A DNA stretch of 62,199 nucleotides, from assembly GCA_021838635.1 (NCBI GenBank), contig JAKCDC010000014.1, forward strand, positions 1-62,199. The letters are read 5' to 3'. Shown in pieces: positions 1 through 8,854 of this stretch. Below the pieces are notes generated by a model that did not search any database, was not told the DNA's origin, and saw only the letters and a program-made list of their open reading frames with translations. The translations under genes were made by a program, and so were the position numbers. Positions within the stretch are counted from its first letter, which is position 1; each line of letters starts with the position of its first letter. The stretch is from Pseudomonadota bacterium (GTDB taxonomy: Bacteria > Pseudomonadota > Gammaproteobacteria > Steroidobacterales > Steroidobacteraceae).

Positions 1-42
1 CAAAAGCCTGAGGAGCCGGATGACAACTTCAAAATTGTGTGA
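1..42 (+). CDS. C-terminal tail of an unidentified gene (partial)
   Basis: Frame 1 reads 13 codons, ending in the acidic tail PEEPDDNFKIV and a TGA stop, right at the window edge. Two GC-rich hairpins follow within 75 bases, as expected after the end of a gene. The family cannot be recognised from so few residues, and a chance open frame is possible. Confidence 0.3.
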   Translation, partial: QKPEEPDDNFKIV

Positions 43-51
43 CTCTGGTTG

Positions 52-117
52 GTCGGCCCCAGGCCGACTATACCCGGCTTGAGCCGTACTCCGAAGCCAC
101 CGGCTTATAGCCGGTGG
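52..117. terminator. Two successive GC-rich hairpins, possible terminator region
   Basis: GTCGGCC (52-58) pairs with GGCCGAC (62-68) across a 3-base loop. CCACCGGC (97-104) pairs with GCCGGTGG (110-117) across a 5-base loop. Neither is followed by a T-run, so intrinsic termination is uncertain. They lie between the partial gene at the left edge and the 3' side of the minus-strand protease gene, where a two-way terminator would fit. From 118 to 287 I see nothing recognisable. Confidence 0.35.
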
Positions 118-287
118 TCGTTCACACGCCACCGCTGCGGCGCGGCACAGCGCGCCCCGAGCCGATGGCGCAGATCGTCCGCGCCGTCGTCCTCGAACCT
201 GCCGCGCGTGGCGGCCCTGGCACTCCCGACCCCAGAGCCATGGCGCCGCGCCGCGTCCTCTGGCCGTGGCGCGAGCCATGGGCGCAT

Positions 288-1001
288 TCAGTGCATCCCG
301 GTGAGAAACAGCAACCCTCTGATCAGCGCTTCCGTCGGGCGACCGACGATTTCGCCAAACAGATTGAAGTGCCAGCCGAGACTCTGCGCCACGACCGGCA
401 GAACGAGCAGCACCGCGATCACGATGAGCATGCCGTACCGCTCCAGGCGCGCCAGCGGCACCGCCAGAGCGTTCGGCAGCAGGCCGACGGCGACCCGGCC
501 GCCATCGAGCGGCGGCAATGGAATCAGGTTGAACACGGCGAGAATCACGTTCAGCTCGATCGCATGCACGAGATTGTCGAGCAGCCACCGCCCCGCGACC
601 GGCGGCAGAAATCCAACCGTATGCAGGAGTATGGCGGCGATCGTGGCCATGAGAAGATTCATGCCAGGTCCGGCGGCGGCCACCCACACCATGTCACGCC
701 GAGGGTTGCGCAAGCGCCCAAACTGGACAGGAACCGGCTTGGCGTAGCCGAACAGGAAAGGAGCGTGGGCGAGCAGCAAAATCCCCGGCAGCAGGATCGT
801 ACCGAAGGGATCGATATGTTTGAACGGGTTGAAAGTCACGCGCCCGAGCTTCCAGGCGGTATCGTCCCCGAGACGCTTGGCGATATAGCCGTGCGCGGCC
901 TCGTGCAGCGTGATGGCGAGCACCGCTGGAATGATCCAGGTGGACGCCAGATACGCGATCGTATTGATGAGCGGCTCCTGCTGTGAATGGATCGTGCGCA
1001 A
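288..1001 (-). CDS. Site-2 protease family (M50) membrane zinc metalloprotease
   Basis: This is an intramembrane zinc protease-like protein of the compact M50B type, with about five hydrophobic segments. The zinc-binding HEAAH motif lies near the N-terminus and the second metal-ligand motif, LPPLDGGRV, near the C-terminal third, as in RseP/SpoIVFB relatives. The open frame runs up to 1169, but the first 50 or so residues look like translated intergenic sequence. I place the start at the TTG at 1001, giving 237 residues, a usual length for the family. An AGGAG lies only a few bases upstream of the conserved LINTIAYL segment, so an unusual start even closer to it cannot be ruled out. There is no anti-sigma factor gene beside it, so the substrate is unknown. 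Confidence 0.82.
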   Translation of the reverse strand: MRTIHSQQEPLINTIAYLASTWIIPAVLAITLHEAAHGYIAKRLGDDTAWKLGRVTFNPFKHIDPFGTILLPGILLLAHAPFLFGYAKPVPVQFGRLRNPRRDMVWVAAAGPGMNLLMATIAAILLHTVGFLPPVAGRWLLDNLVHAIELNVILAVFNLIPLPPLDGGRVAVGLLPNALAVPLARLERYGMLIVIAVLLVLPVVAQSLGWHFNLFGEIVGRPTEALIRGLLFLTGMH

Positions 1002-1259
1002 ACAGCACAGCGCGCCCCCTGTGCAGCGCGCGGGTTTGACCCGTGCGAGCAGCGACTGGTGCGCGGCGCGTATGCTCCCTCTACACCGGCAAGTTAGCAG
1101 AGAAGGACTCGACGGACCACTCGTCGGCCCCATACGCCGCCGCGCCGCTAGAGCCCGACGCCCCACCACCGGGCGCGAGCACCCCAGCGGCGGGCCTTTG
1201 GGTCCTCAAACCCGGGGCCGGCGCCGGACCGACCCCGCGCCCCGGAGCGATGCACGCAC

Positions 1260-3311
1260 TCACTTGCTTGGGTTATCGGGCATCTCGTGCTCGCTCACCA
1301 TGGTGAGCACATCGTATTGCGCAACCGTCTCACCGCTCTGATTGGTGATCTGCGCGTCCCAGCGCACCTCGCCGTAGCCCTGGCCGATGCGCAGCGATTT
1401 CTCCTTACAGGTCAAACGCACGCGGATGCGGTCGTCCGGCTTGACCGGTTGGGTGAAGCGCAGGCCGTCGATGCCGTAGTTGGCGAGCACCGGACCGAGC
1501 GGCGGATCGACGAACAGACCGGCCGCCGCCGAGATGAGGAAATATCCGTGCGCAACGCGCCCGCCGAAGATGGGATTACGACGTGCGGCCGCCTCATCCA
1601 TGTGCGCATAAAAATGATCACCGGAGAGTGCCGCGAATCTCTCAATATCCTCAAGCGTCACATCGCGCTCCCCGGAACGGAAGGTATCCCCGATGCGCAG
1701 CGCCCCGAATGGCTTGCGGAACGGGTGCACGCCCGGATCAAGCTCGTGCGAACCGCTCACCCACCTCCCGGTGACCGCCGTCAACACATCGGGCGTGCCC
1801 TGTACCGCGGTACGCTGCATGTAATGCAGCACGCCGCGGATGCCGCCCATCTCCTCGCCTCCCCCGGCGCGGCCCGGACCGCCATGCACCAAATGCGGCA
1901 GCGGTGAGCCGTGTCCCGTCGATTCCTTCGCACAATGCCGATTGACGACGAGAATGCGCCCGTGGAACGGCGCAAGTCCCAACACCAGCTGCGCGGCGAT
2001 CGATTCATCGGCGCAGAACACCGACCCGACGAGACTCCCGGCGCCGCGGCGGGCCAGTTCGATCGCCTGCCCCAGGCCCTCGTACGGCACCACCGTGCTC
2101 ACCGGGCCGAACGCCTCGACCTCATGCACCGCACGGGCGCTGGCGATGTCCCGGCAATGCAGCAGCGTCGGGGCGAGAAAGGCACCGCGCTCGGCATCGG
2201 CACCGGCCGGGGAGATCTTGCCACTGCCCCCGTAGACGACCTCGGCTTCGCGCTCCAGGCGCGCAAGCTGCTCCAGCACCTCGCGCCGCTGCGCCAGGGA
2301 GGCCACCGGCCCCATGCGCACCGTCTCCTCACGCGGATCCCCGATCACCACCTTCGCCAGCGCGGCGCGCAGCGCCTCGATCACCGCGGCGCTCTGGCCC
2401 GCCGGCACGATGGCTTTGCGGATGGCAGTGCACTTCTGGCCCGCTTTGACGGTCATCTCGCGCACCACTTCGCGCACGAACAGATCGAATTCCGGGGTGC
2501 CGGCCCGCGCGTCCGGCGCCAGGATGCAGGAGTTGAGTGAATCGGTCTCCGCGGTGAACCGCACGGCCTGTTCGAGTACGCGCGGATGCATGCGCAGTTT
2601 GCGCGCGGTGGAGGCCGATCCGGTGAACGCGATCACGTCCTGACACGTCAGGTGCTCGAAGAGGTCCCCGACGCCGCCGCAGATCAGCTGCGCGGCCCCC
2701 TCGGGCAACAGACCCGACTCTATGATCCGACGGAACGCGAGTTCGGTGAGGTAGGCCGTCGCGCTCGCCGGCTTGACGATCACCGGAACGCCGGCGAGGA
2801 AGGCCGGCGCGAGCTTCTCGAGCATGCCCCAGACCGGAAAGTTGAACGCATTGATGTGAATCGCCGCGCCCTCGAGGGAGACGTAGATGTGCTGGCCGAG
2901 GAACCCGCCGCTCTTGGCGAGCTGCTCGACCGCTCCGTCGACGTACACGTGGCTGTCCGGCAGCTCCTTCATGCCCTTGCTGGCATACACGAACAGCGTC
3001 CCGATACCCCCGTCGATGTCGATCCAGGAATCCGACTTGGTCGCCCCGGTCGCGTACGAGAGCCGGTACAGCTCGTCTTTCTTCTCGTTCAGGTGTTTCG
3101 CCAACGCCTTGAGAATGGCCGCACGTTCGTGAAACGTCAGACGGCGCAGGTTCGTCCCCCCGACGGTGCGGGCATGCGTGAGCATCGCGGCGAAATCCAA
3201 CCCCTCGCTCGTGGCGCTCGCGATCACCTCTCCGGTGCTCGCATCGCGCAGCAGCGCCCCCTGCCCTGTGCCGCTCATCCAGCGGCCTTCACAATAGCTC
3301 TGCAGTTGCAT
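1260..3311 (-). CDS. paaZ: Oxepin-CoA hydrolase / 3-oxo-5,6-dehydrosuberyl-CoA semialdehyde dehydrogenase PaaZ
   Basis: PaaZ opens the oxepin-CoA ring by hydrolysis and oxidises the resulting aldehyde with NADP+. The N-terminal aldehyde dehydrogenase domain (about 1-520) shows the GQKCTAIR active-site cysteine motif and the SPLPHLVHGGPGRAGGGEE signature of the family. The C-terminal MaoC-type hydratase domain (about 540-683) has the SGDHFYAHMDEAA motif. The open frame begins at a GTG at 3323, but the ATG at 3311 has AGGGGTGAG seven bases upstream and lines up with known PaaZ N-termini (MQLQSY...). That start gives 683 residues, the usual length. It is the last gene of the minus-strand paa operon, 21 bases after paaG. 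Confidence 0.96.
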   Translation of the reverse strand: MQLQSYCEGRWMSGTGQGALLRDASTGEVIASATSEGLDFAAMLTHARTVGGTNLRRLTFHERAAILKALAKHLNEKKDELYRLSYATGATKSDSWIDIDGGIGTLFVYASKGMKELPDSHVYVDGAVEQLAKSGGFLGQHIYVSLEGAAIHINAFNFPVWGMLEKLAPAFLAGVPVIVKPASATAYLTELAFRRIIESGLLPEGAAQLICGGVGDLFEHLTCQDVIAFTGSASTARKLRMHPRVLEQAVRFTAETDSLNSCILAPDARAGTPEFDLFVREVVREMTVKAGQKCTAIRKAIVPAGQSAAVIEALRAALAKVVIGDPREETVRMGPVASLAQRREVLEQLARLEREAEVVYGGSGKISPAGADAERGAFLAPTLLHCRDIASARAVHEVEAFGPVSTVVPYEGLGQAIELARRGAGSLVGSVFCADESIAAQLVLGLAPFHGRILVVNRHCAKESTGHGSPLPHLVHGGPGRAGGGEEMGGIRGVLHYMQRTAVQGTPDVLTAVTGRWVSGSHELDPGVHPFRKPFGALRIGDTFRSGERDVTLEDIERFAALSGDHFYAHMDEAAARRNPIFGGRVAHGYFLISAAAGLFVDPPLGPVLANYGIDGLRFTQPVKPDDRIRVRLTCKEKSLRIGQGYGEVRWDAQITNQSGETVAQYDVLTMVSEHEMPDNPSK

Positions 3312-3332
3312 CTGAACGCTCACCCCTGTGCG

Positions 3333-4124
3333 TTATCGGCCGGTGAAGCGCGGTTCACGCTTGGCCATGAATGCCGCGACGCCCTCGGCGTAATCGGCGC
3401 TGTATCCGAGTTCGCGCTGCGCGTCGCGTTCCAGATCGATCTGCTGCTGAAGCGTGTTGTGCCAGGCAGCCTGCATCGCCTGCTTGATCTGCCGCAGGGC
3501 CAGCGTCGGCGCCGCGGCGAGTCCAGCGGCGAGCGCGTCGACTTCGGCACTGAAATCCTCATCCTCGACGCACCGCCAGATCAGGCCCCACTCGGCCGCC
3601 TGGGTTGCCGGCAGCTTCTCCCCGAGCAGCGCCAGTCCGAGCGCGCGCGCCGGTCCGAGCAGCCGCGGCAGAAACCACGTACCGCCCGAGTCCGGCAGCA
3701 ACCCGATGCGCGCGAAGGCCTGCACGAAGCTCGCCGAGCGGGCCGCGACCACCAGGTCGCAGGCAAGTGCGATGTTGGCGCCGGCACCGGCCGCCACCCC
3801 GTTCACCGCCCCGAGCACCGGAATCGGCAGGCGGCGCAGCGCGAGAACGAGCGGCTTGTAATGGCGCTCGATCGACTCACCGAGATCGGCCCGCACGACG
3901 TCCGGCGCAACAGTGCGATCGGACAGATCCTGCCCGGCGCAGAACCCGCGCCCCGCACCGGTGAGCACCAGCACGCGCGCCTCATCGTCGGCCTCGAGCG
4001 CCGCGAGCGCATGGCGCACGTCCTCATGCATCTGCGCATTGAAGCTGTTCAGCCGCTCCGGTCGGTTCAACGTCAAGCGGGCAACACCGTCGGCCCTGGT
4101 GTACGTAATGGTCTGGTAGGTCAT
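3333..4124 (-). CDS. paaG: Ring 1,2-epoxyphenylacetyl-CoA isomerase PaaG
   Basis: This is an enoyl-CoA hydratase/isomerase (crotonase) family protein that converts epoxyphenylacetyl-CoA to oxepin-CoA, and probably also moves a later double bond. The start at 4124 (MTYQTITYTRADG) gives 263 residues, the normal PaaG length, with GAGGAT upstream. The open frame extends to 4361, but that part overlaps paaE on the same strand and is not coding here. The crotonase oxyanion-hole segments GAGRGFCAGQDL and NGVAAGAGANIAL are present. It sits between paaE and paaZ in the operon, which supports PaaG over a general fatty-acid hydratase. Confidence 0.94.
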   Translation of the reverse strand: MTYQTITYTRADGVARLTLNRPERLNSFNAQMHEDVRHALAALEADDEARVLVLTGAGRGFCAGQDLSDRTVAPDVVRADLGESIERHYKPLVLALRRLPIPVLGAVNGVAAGAGANIALACDLVVAARSASFVQAFARIGLLPDSGGTWFLPRLLGPARALGLALLGEKLPATQAAEWGLIWRCVEDEDFSAEVDALAAGLAAAPTLALRQIKQAMQAAWHNTLQQQIDLERDAQRELGYSADYAEGVAAFMAKREPRFTGR

Positions 4125-4155
4125 GACATCCTCACCGGCGGTGCGACCGCCCGGC

Positions 4156-5244
4156 TCACTTCTCGTCGTAATCGAGTTCCAGCTCGTTCGTGAGGCACTT
4201 CGACTGGCAGGCGAGCACATAGCCCTGCTCAAGCTCCCAGTCCTCGAGCGCATAGTTCTCGGCCATGCGCACCTTGCCGCGCACCACCTTGGTCCGGCAG
4301 GTCGAGCACACGCCGGAGCGACAGGAGAAGGGTAGATCGAGACCGGCACGCTCGGCGGCATCGAGCACCGAGTCGCCGTCGATGGCCATGGTGAACGTGC
4401 GCCGCCGCCCGTCGAGACGCACCGTGACCTCGGCCATCCCTTCGGCCTGCGCCGTCGGCGGCAGCGCCGACGGCGCGGCAGCGCTCGGCGCGAATGCGGC
4501 GGCGCCGTCGGCCGCGGCGGTGAAGTGCTCTACGCGGATGCGCTCGCGCGCCACGCCAAGGTCCGCCAGCGCCGAGCACACCTGTGCGTCCATGTGACCG
4601 GGGCCGCACACGAAGTATTCGATGACCCGGGTCGGATCGAAGAATGCGTGGGCGAGCTCGCGCACCTTGCCGCCCTCCAGGCGACCGTTGTACAGCGCCA
4701 CCTCCTGCGGCTCCTGACTCATGATGAAATGCAACGCGAGCCGCTCGGGGTATTGGTCCTTCAGCGCCTGCAGCGCCTCGAGTCCCATCGTGCGGGCGGC
4801 ACTGCGGTTGCCGTAGAACACCATCATGGCGCCGCCGGCGCCGAGCACCGCGCGCGTCACCGAGAGCACCGGCGTGATGCCGCTGCCGGCGGCGAAGGCG
4901 ACCCGCAGGCCCGCACCGAGCGCCGCCGCATGCGGCGTGAAGCTGCCGTTGGGCGGCAACACCTCCAGCAGCGCACCGGGCTGCAGTCGCCCGAGCAACG
5001 CCGAGACGCGCCCCTGCGGCTGCAGACGCACCAGCAGGCGCAGATACGGCTCCCCGGGAGCATTGGTGAACGAATACGTCCGACGCAGCTCCTCGCCCCC
5101 GGCGCTGAGGCGCACCACGAGGTGCTGACCGGCACTGCCGCGATATTCGGCGGCAAGATCCGTTGGCACCTCCAGCGTCAAGGCGAAGGCGTCTTCGGCC
5201 TCGGGCCGTACTTCGACGACGCGCAGCGGATGAAATTTCAACAT
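4156..5244 (-). CDS. paaE: Phenylacetyl-CoA epoxidase reductase subunit PaaE
   Basis: PaaE passes electrons from NAD(P)H through FAD and a [2Fe-2S] centre to the di-iron epoxidase PaaAC. The N-terminal FNR-like domain has the FAD motif RRTYSFTNAP (about 55-65) and the NAD-binding GSGITPVLS motif. The C-terminal plant-type ferredoxin domain has CRSGVCSTC plus a distal cysteine in VLACQS. The start at 5244 (MLKFHPLRVVEV) gives 362 residues, typical of PaaE. The longer open frame to 5415 only overlaps paaD. Its ATG follows the paaD stop by one base, so the two are translationally coupled. Confidence 0.95.
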   Translation of the reverse strand: MLKFHPLRVVEVRPEAEDAFALTLEVPTDLAAEYRGSAGQHLVVRLSAGGEELRRTYSFTNAPGEPYLRLLVRLQPQGRVSALLGRLQPGALLEVLPPNGSFTPHAAALGAGLRVAFAAGSGITPVLSVTRAVLGAGGAMMVFYGNRSAARTMGLEALQALKDQYPERLALHFIMSQEPQEVALYNGRLEGGKVRELAHAFFDPTRVIEYFVCGPGHMDAQVCSALADLGVARERIRVEHFTAAADGAAAFAPSAAAPSALPPTAQAEGMAEVTVRLDGRRRTFTMAIDGDSVLDAAERAGLDLPFSCRSGVCSTCRTKVVRGKVRMAENYALEDWELEQGYVLACQSKCLTNELELDYDEK

Positions 5245-5245
5245 A

Positions 5246-5734
5246 TCACAGGCACTTGAAGGTATCGAAGGGTTCAAAGCACTCGCGACAGCGGTAATGG
5301 GCCTTGCAGGGTGTGGAACCGAACTCGCTGATGCACTCCACCTGATGGCTGGCGCAGCGCGGACAGGCCACCTGACCGGGTTCCCCGCGCTCGACCGCGA
5401 TGCCAAACGCCTCAAGCTTGCGTCGCCCCGAGTCGCTCAACCACTGACTCGACCAGGGGGGCCAGAGCACCGTCTCGAGCATGACGTCAGCACAGCCGCT
5501 CTGATCGAGCGTCTCGCGAATCGAACGTGCGATGACTTCCGTGGCCGGACACCCCGAGTACGTCGGTGTGATTCTGACGCGCAGCCGCCCGTCCGCTCCG
5601 GCACGCACCTGGCGCACGATGCCGAGCTCAACGATGTTCACCACCGGAATTTCCGGATCGGCCACCGACTCGAGCACACGCCAGATCTGCCGCTCGCGTC
5701 CGTCAGCGCCCTCGGGGCGTGCCGCCTCTACCAC
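5246..5734 (-). CDS. paaD: Phenylacetyl-CoA epoxidase assembly subunit PaaD (SufT/MIP18-like)
   Basis: PaaD is thought to help mature the metal centres of the epoxidase. The N-terminal DUF59/MIP18-like domain shows DPEIPVVNIVELGIV and the conserved PTYSGCPA cysteine motif. The C-terminus is a zinc-ribbon with CPRC and CREC pairs, the usual PaaD arrangement. It has 162 residues and begins at a GTG that overlaps the end of paaC by seven bases. Some annotations name this gene paaJ, which should not be confused with the thiolase found at 38.6 kb here. Confidence 0.94.
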   Translation of the reverse strand: MVEAARPEGADGRERQIWRVLESVADPEIPVVNIVELGIVRQVRAGADGRLRVRITPTYSGCPATEVIARSIRETLDQSGCADVMLETVLWPPWSSQWLSDSGRRKLEAFGIAVERGEPGQVACPRCASHQVECISEFGSTPCKAHYRCRECFEPFDTFKCL

Positions 5735-6516
5735 GTGACACCGGGATAGGTGCGCGGCAGGAACTGCATCTCGGTCAGCAGGTGACCGAGATGTTCAGAG
5801 TGCACACCGCGCTTGCCATGCCAGGGATAGTGCTGGTGGGGCGGCTTCTGGAGCTTCGCCTCCGCTAAGACCGCGCTCACGCGGGCGTCCCAGCGCTCGC
5901 GGATCAGGCCGGGCGCCGGGCCGATGCCGCACACCGCCATGTGCGCATCGAGCGCATCGGGCGTCAGCAGCTCATCGGTGAACCGCCACAGCGCCCCGAG
6001 CGCCGCGCTCACCCGCGCATGACTCTCCTCGGTGCCATCTCCGAGCCGCACCAGCCATCCGGCGCTGAAGCGCCAGTGGTAGCGGCACTCCTTGACCGCC
6101 TTGTGCGCGATGTCGGCGAGCGCCTCCTCGCGCGAACCGGTGAGACTCTCGTAGGTCTCCAGCTGCCACGCATCGAGCAGGCATTGGCGCACGATGGTCG
6201 CGGCGAAATCCTCATTCGGCTGCTCGGCGAGGGACATGTTGCGAAACTGCGGCGCGTCGCGCCGAAACGCCAGTGCGTCCTCATCCCGCCCCTTGTCCTC
6301 GATGCGCCCGGCGAGCGCAAGCAACAGGCGCGCCTGGCCGATCAGATCGAGCGAGATGTTGCCGAGCGCCAGGTCCTCCTCGAGAGTCGGACCATGCCCG
6401 AGCAGCTCCCCGAGACGCTGGCCGGCGACCAGGCTGGTGTCGGCGAGGCGCAGCAGGTACTCGATGCGCTCGGCGCGGCTCACCTCAGCTGAGCCGGCCT
6501 CGGCCGCCGTACTCAT
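5728..6516 (-). CDS. paaC: Phenylacetyl-CoA epoxidase structural subunit PaaC
   Basis: PaaC is the non-catalytic ferritin-like partner of PaaA in the PaaABCE multicomponent epoxidase. Family features include the LRLADTSLVAGQRLGE segment near residue 25 and the C-terminal HGKRGVHSEHLGHLLTEMQ segment. The length is 262 residues, against about 250 in the family. Its ATG overlaps the paaB stop as ATGA and its end overlaps paaD by seven bases, so the genes are tightly coupled. Confidence 0.95.
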   Translation of the reverse strand: MSTAAEAGSAEVSRAERIEYLLRLADTSLVAGQRLGELLGHGPTLEEDLALGNISLDLIGQARLLLALAGRIEDKGRDEDALAFRRDAPQFRNMSLAEQPNEDFAATIVRQCLLDAWQLETYESLTGSREEALADIAHKAVKECRYHWRFSAGWLVRLGDGTEESHARVSAALGALWRFTDELLTPDALDAHMAVCGIGPAPGLIRERWDARVSAVLAEAKLQKPPHQHYPWHGKRGVHSEHLGHLLTEMQFLPRTYPGVTW

Positions 6517-6797
6517 ATGTTCTTCACCTCGTCCGGGATGGCATAGAAAGTCGGATGGCGGTACACCTTGTCGCGCGCCGGCTCAAACAGTGCCTCGGCT
6601 TCGCCCGGATCGGAGGCGACGATGGCGCTCGAGGGCACCACCCAGATGCTCACGCCCTCCTGGCGACGCGTGTAGGCATCGCGCGCATGCTCGATCGCCA
6701 TGCGCGCATCGGCGGCATGCAGACTTCCGACGTGCTTGTGCTCAAGCCCCGAGCGCGAGCGGATAAACACCTCGTACAGCACCCAGTCTTCGTTCAT
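6513..6797 (-). CDS. paaB: Phenylacetyl-CoA epoxidase small subunit PaaB
   Basis: This is a small (94-residue) PaaB-family protein, the bridging subunit of the epoxidase. The N-terminal [20 protein letters not shown] segment and the following HAADA are characteristic. It overlaps paaA and paaC by four bases each (ATGA). No metal ligands are expected in this subunit and none are obvious. Confidence 0.95.
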   Translation of the reverse strand: MNEDWVLYEVFIRSRSGLEHKHVGSLHAADARMAIEHARDAYTRRQEGVSIWVVPSSAIVASDPGEAEALFEPARDKVYRHPTFYAIPDEVKNI

Positions 6798-7807
6798 GAC
6801 AGCGCTCCCGCACCGGCCTGCGCGCGGTGCGCCGGCGCCTGATGTTTGGCGGCATAGGCGACGGCCGCCTCGCGCACCCAGCGACCGTTCTCGTGCGCGG
6901 CGCGGCGCGCCTCAAGGCGCTCACGATTGCACGGACCCTCGCCCTTCAGGACCGCCTGGAACTCACTCCAGTCGATCTCACCGAACCGGTAGTGCTCGCT
7001 CGTCTGATCCCAGCGAAGGTCAGGATCGGGCACGGTGAGGCCGAGGTACTCGGCCTGCGGCACCGTCACGTCGATGAACTTCTGGCGCAGCTCATCGTTG
7101 GTGAAGCGTTTGATCTTCCAGCGCATCGACTGCGCGGTGTGCACCGAGTGCGCGTCATTCGGCCCGAACATCATCAGCGACGGCCACCACCAGCGATTCA
7201 GCGCATCCTGCGCCATCGCGTGCTGCGCCTCGCTGCCGCGGGCGAGCGTCAACATCAGCTCATAGCCCTGGCGCTGGTGGAAACTCTCCTCCTTGCAGAT
7301 GCGCACCATCGCGCGCGCGTACGGCCCGTATGAGCAGCGACACAGCGGCACCTGGTTCATGATCGCCGCCCCGTCGACCAGCCAGCCGATCGCCCCGATG
7401 TCCGCCCAGGTGAGCGTCGGGTAGTTGAAGATGCTCGAATATTTGGCCCGCCCCGAGAGCAGCTGCTCGATGAGGTCCCCGCGCGCGACTCCGAGCGTCT
7501 CGGCGGCGCTGTACAGGTACATCCCGTGCCCGCCCTCGTCCTGCACCTTGGCGATCAGCACCGCTTTGCGTCGCAATGAGGGGGCGCGGGTAATCCAGTT
7601 GCCCTCCGGCAGCATCCCGACAATCTCCGAATGCGCGTGCTGGGCGATCTGGCGGATCAGGGTCTGGCGGTACGCCTCGGGCATCCAGTCCTTCGGCTCG
7701 ATCTTCTCGTCCCGATCGATGCGGGCCTGAAACCGCTCGAGCCGCTCGCGCTCCTCGCTCCCCTCATCCGCTCCTGCCGCCGGAGAATCCAAAGCCTGCG
7801 TATACAT
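6794..7807 (-). CDS. paaA: Phenylacetyl-CoA epoxidase catalytic di-iron subunit PaaA
   Basis: PaaA carries the di-iron centre that makes ring-1,2-epoxyphenylacetyl-CoA from phenylacetyl-CoA and oxygen. The ferritin-like helices show [36 protein letters not shown] and [13 protein letters not shown], which hold the E-x-x-H type iron ligands. I start it at the ATG at 7807 (MYTQALDSP), giving 337 residues. A TTG at 7834 is in frame but is followed by a run of eight C and has no ribosome site. The ATG at 7807 also lacks a strong site, so the start is the weak point. It is the first gene of the operon and is divergent from paaX. Confidence 0.94.
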   Translation of the reverse strand: MYTQALDSPAAGADEGSEERERLERFQARIDRDEKIEPKDWMPEAYRQTLIRQIAQHAHSEIVGMLPEGNWITRAPSLRRKAVLIAKVQDEGGHGMYLYSAAETLGVARGDLIEQLLSGRAKYSSIFNYPTLTWADIGAIGWLVDGAAIMNQVPLCRCSYGPYARAMVRICKEESFHQRQGYELMLTLARGSEAQHAMAQDALNRWWWPSLMMFGPNDAHSVHTAQSMRWKIKRFTNDELRQKFIDVTVPQAEYLGLTVPDPDLRWDQTSEHYRFGEIDWSEFQAVLKGEGPCNRERLEARRAAHENGRWVREAAVAYAAKHQAPAHRAQAGAGALS

Positions 7808-7839
7808 GGTCACGCCTGTGGGGGGGGAAACCAATATGA

Positions 7840-7876
7840 TACATAAAAGCTACTGCGATCATGATTTTTGTGTCAA
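7840..7876 (-). promoter_or_regulatory. Probable paaA promoter in the paaA-paaX intergenic region
   Basis: On the minus strand TTGACA (7876-7871) matches the sigma-70 -35 consensus exactly. TAGCTT (7852-7847) lies 18 bases downstream as a weak -10, giving transcription from about 7840. The AT-rich spacer contains the palindrome ATCATGAT (7858-7865) and, next to it, ATGATACAT, candidates for PaaX binding. PaaX is known to repress paa promoters until phenylacetyl-CoA is present; binding here is inferred. Confidence 0.45.
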
Positions 7877-7920
7877 GAAAATTCGTGGCAGAATGGGGCT
7901 TTCCCGGCCACGGACGCCTG

Positions 7921-8844
7921 ATGGACGCCCTGCGTGACCCGTATCCGGCCGTCGAGGCGCTGCTGCGGCGGTTTCGAGCACAGCGCCCGTTGCGCGGCGG
8001 TTCGCTGCTGATGACGGTATTCGGCGATGCCGTCGCCCCTCGCGGCGCGCGCGTCAGCCTCGGCAGCCTCATCGGCCTCGCCGCGCCGTTCGGACTCGCC
8101 GAGCGCCTGGTGCGCACCAGCGTCGCGCGGCTCGCCGCCGACGGCTGGCTCACCGCCCTCAGACGCGGCCGACGCAGCGAGTACCGCCTGAGTGACACCG
8201 GACACGGACTGTTTGCCGAGGCCACCGAGCGGATCTACGCGGTCAGTCCGGGTACCTGGGACGGGTGCTGGACGCTGCTGGCGGTCCCGCCGGGTGGGGG
8301 GGCGCGTGCGCAGCTGCGCGAACGGCTGCGCTGGTCGGGATTCGGGCAACTCGCCCCCGGTGTGTTCGTGCACCCGAGCCTCGCGGTACCGCGGGCCCGC
8401 AGCTGGCTGCCGGCCGACGGTGGCGCAGACGGCTGGCTCTTTACGAGCCGCGGGGAGGATCTGGCCGCCGACCGCCGCCTGGCGGCCGCCGCTTGGGATT
8501 GGGCGGAACTGGCGCGCCGTTACCGGCGCTTTCGCGATGCGTTCGCGCCAATCGAGGCCTGCGGCGCACTGCGGCATCTCTCACCGCAATCGGCGTTCGT
8601 GGTGCGCACGCTGCTCATTCACGAGTACCGCAAGATCCATCTGCGCGACCCGCTGCTGCCCCCCGCGCTGCTGCCGGAGGACTGGATCGGTACCGAGGCG
8701 TACGCGCTGTGCCGGCGACTCTACGCCGCGGTGTTCAACGCCGCGGAAGGCCACCTCGATGCACACGCCAGCACGCTCGATGGAGCACTGCCGAGTGCAG
8801 GTCCGGAGGCGTTCGCTCGCTTCGGTGGACTGGCCGCCCCGTAG
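7921..8844 (+). CDS. paaX: Phenylacetic acid degradation repressor PaaX
   Basis: PaaX is a GntR-like winged-helix repressor that senses phenylacetyl-CoA. The N-terminal part shows SLLMTVFGDAVAPRG and ERLVRTSVARLAADGWL, the winged helix, followed by the conserved GRRSEYRLSDTG. The C-terminal half contains LIHEYRKIHLRDPLLP, a PaaX signature. The start at 7921 gives 307 residues, near the usual 310-316. An upstream in-frame ATG at 7861 would add 20 residues that lie within the likely promoter. It is divergent from the paa operon and ends 10 bases from the convergent Rieske gene. Confidence 0.93.
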   Translation: MDALRDPYPAVEALLRRFRAQRPLRGGSLLMTVFGDAVAPRGARVSLGSLIGLAAPFGLAERLVRTSVARLAADGWLTALRRGRRSEYRLSDTGHGLFAEATERIYAVSPGTWDGCWTLLAVPPGGGARAQLRERLRWSGFGQLAPGVFVHPSLAVPRARSWLPADGGADGWLFTSRGEDLAADRRLAAAAWDWAELARRYRRFRDAFAPIEACGALRHLSPQSAFVVRTLLIHEYRKIHLRDPLLPPALLPEDWIGTEAYALCRRLYAAVFNAAEGHLDAHASTLDGALPSAGPEAFARFGGLAAP

Positions 8845-8854
8845 CGCGATCCGC

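Noticed and set aside
2586-4193. A 535-codon open frame on the plus strand over paaZ and paaG
   Set aside because: It is the GC-rich shadow of two clear enzymes on the other strand and has no family features.
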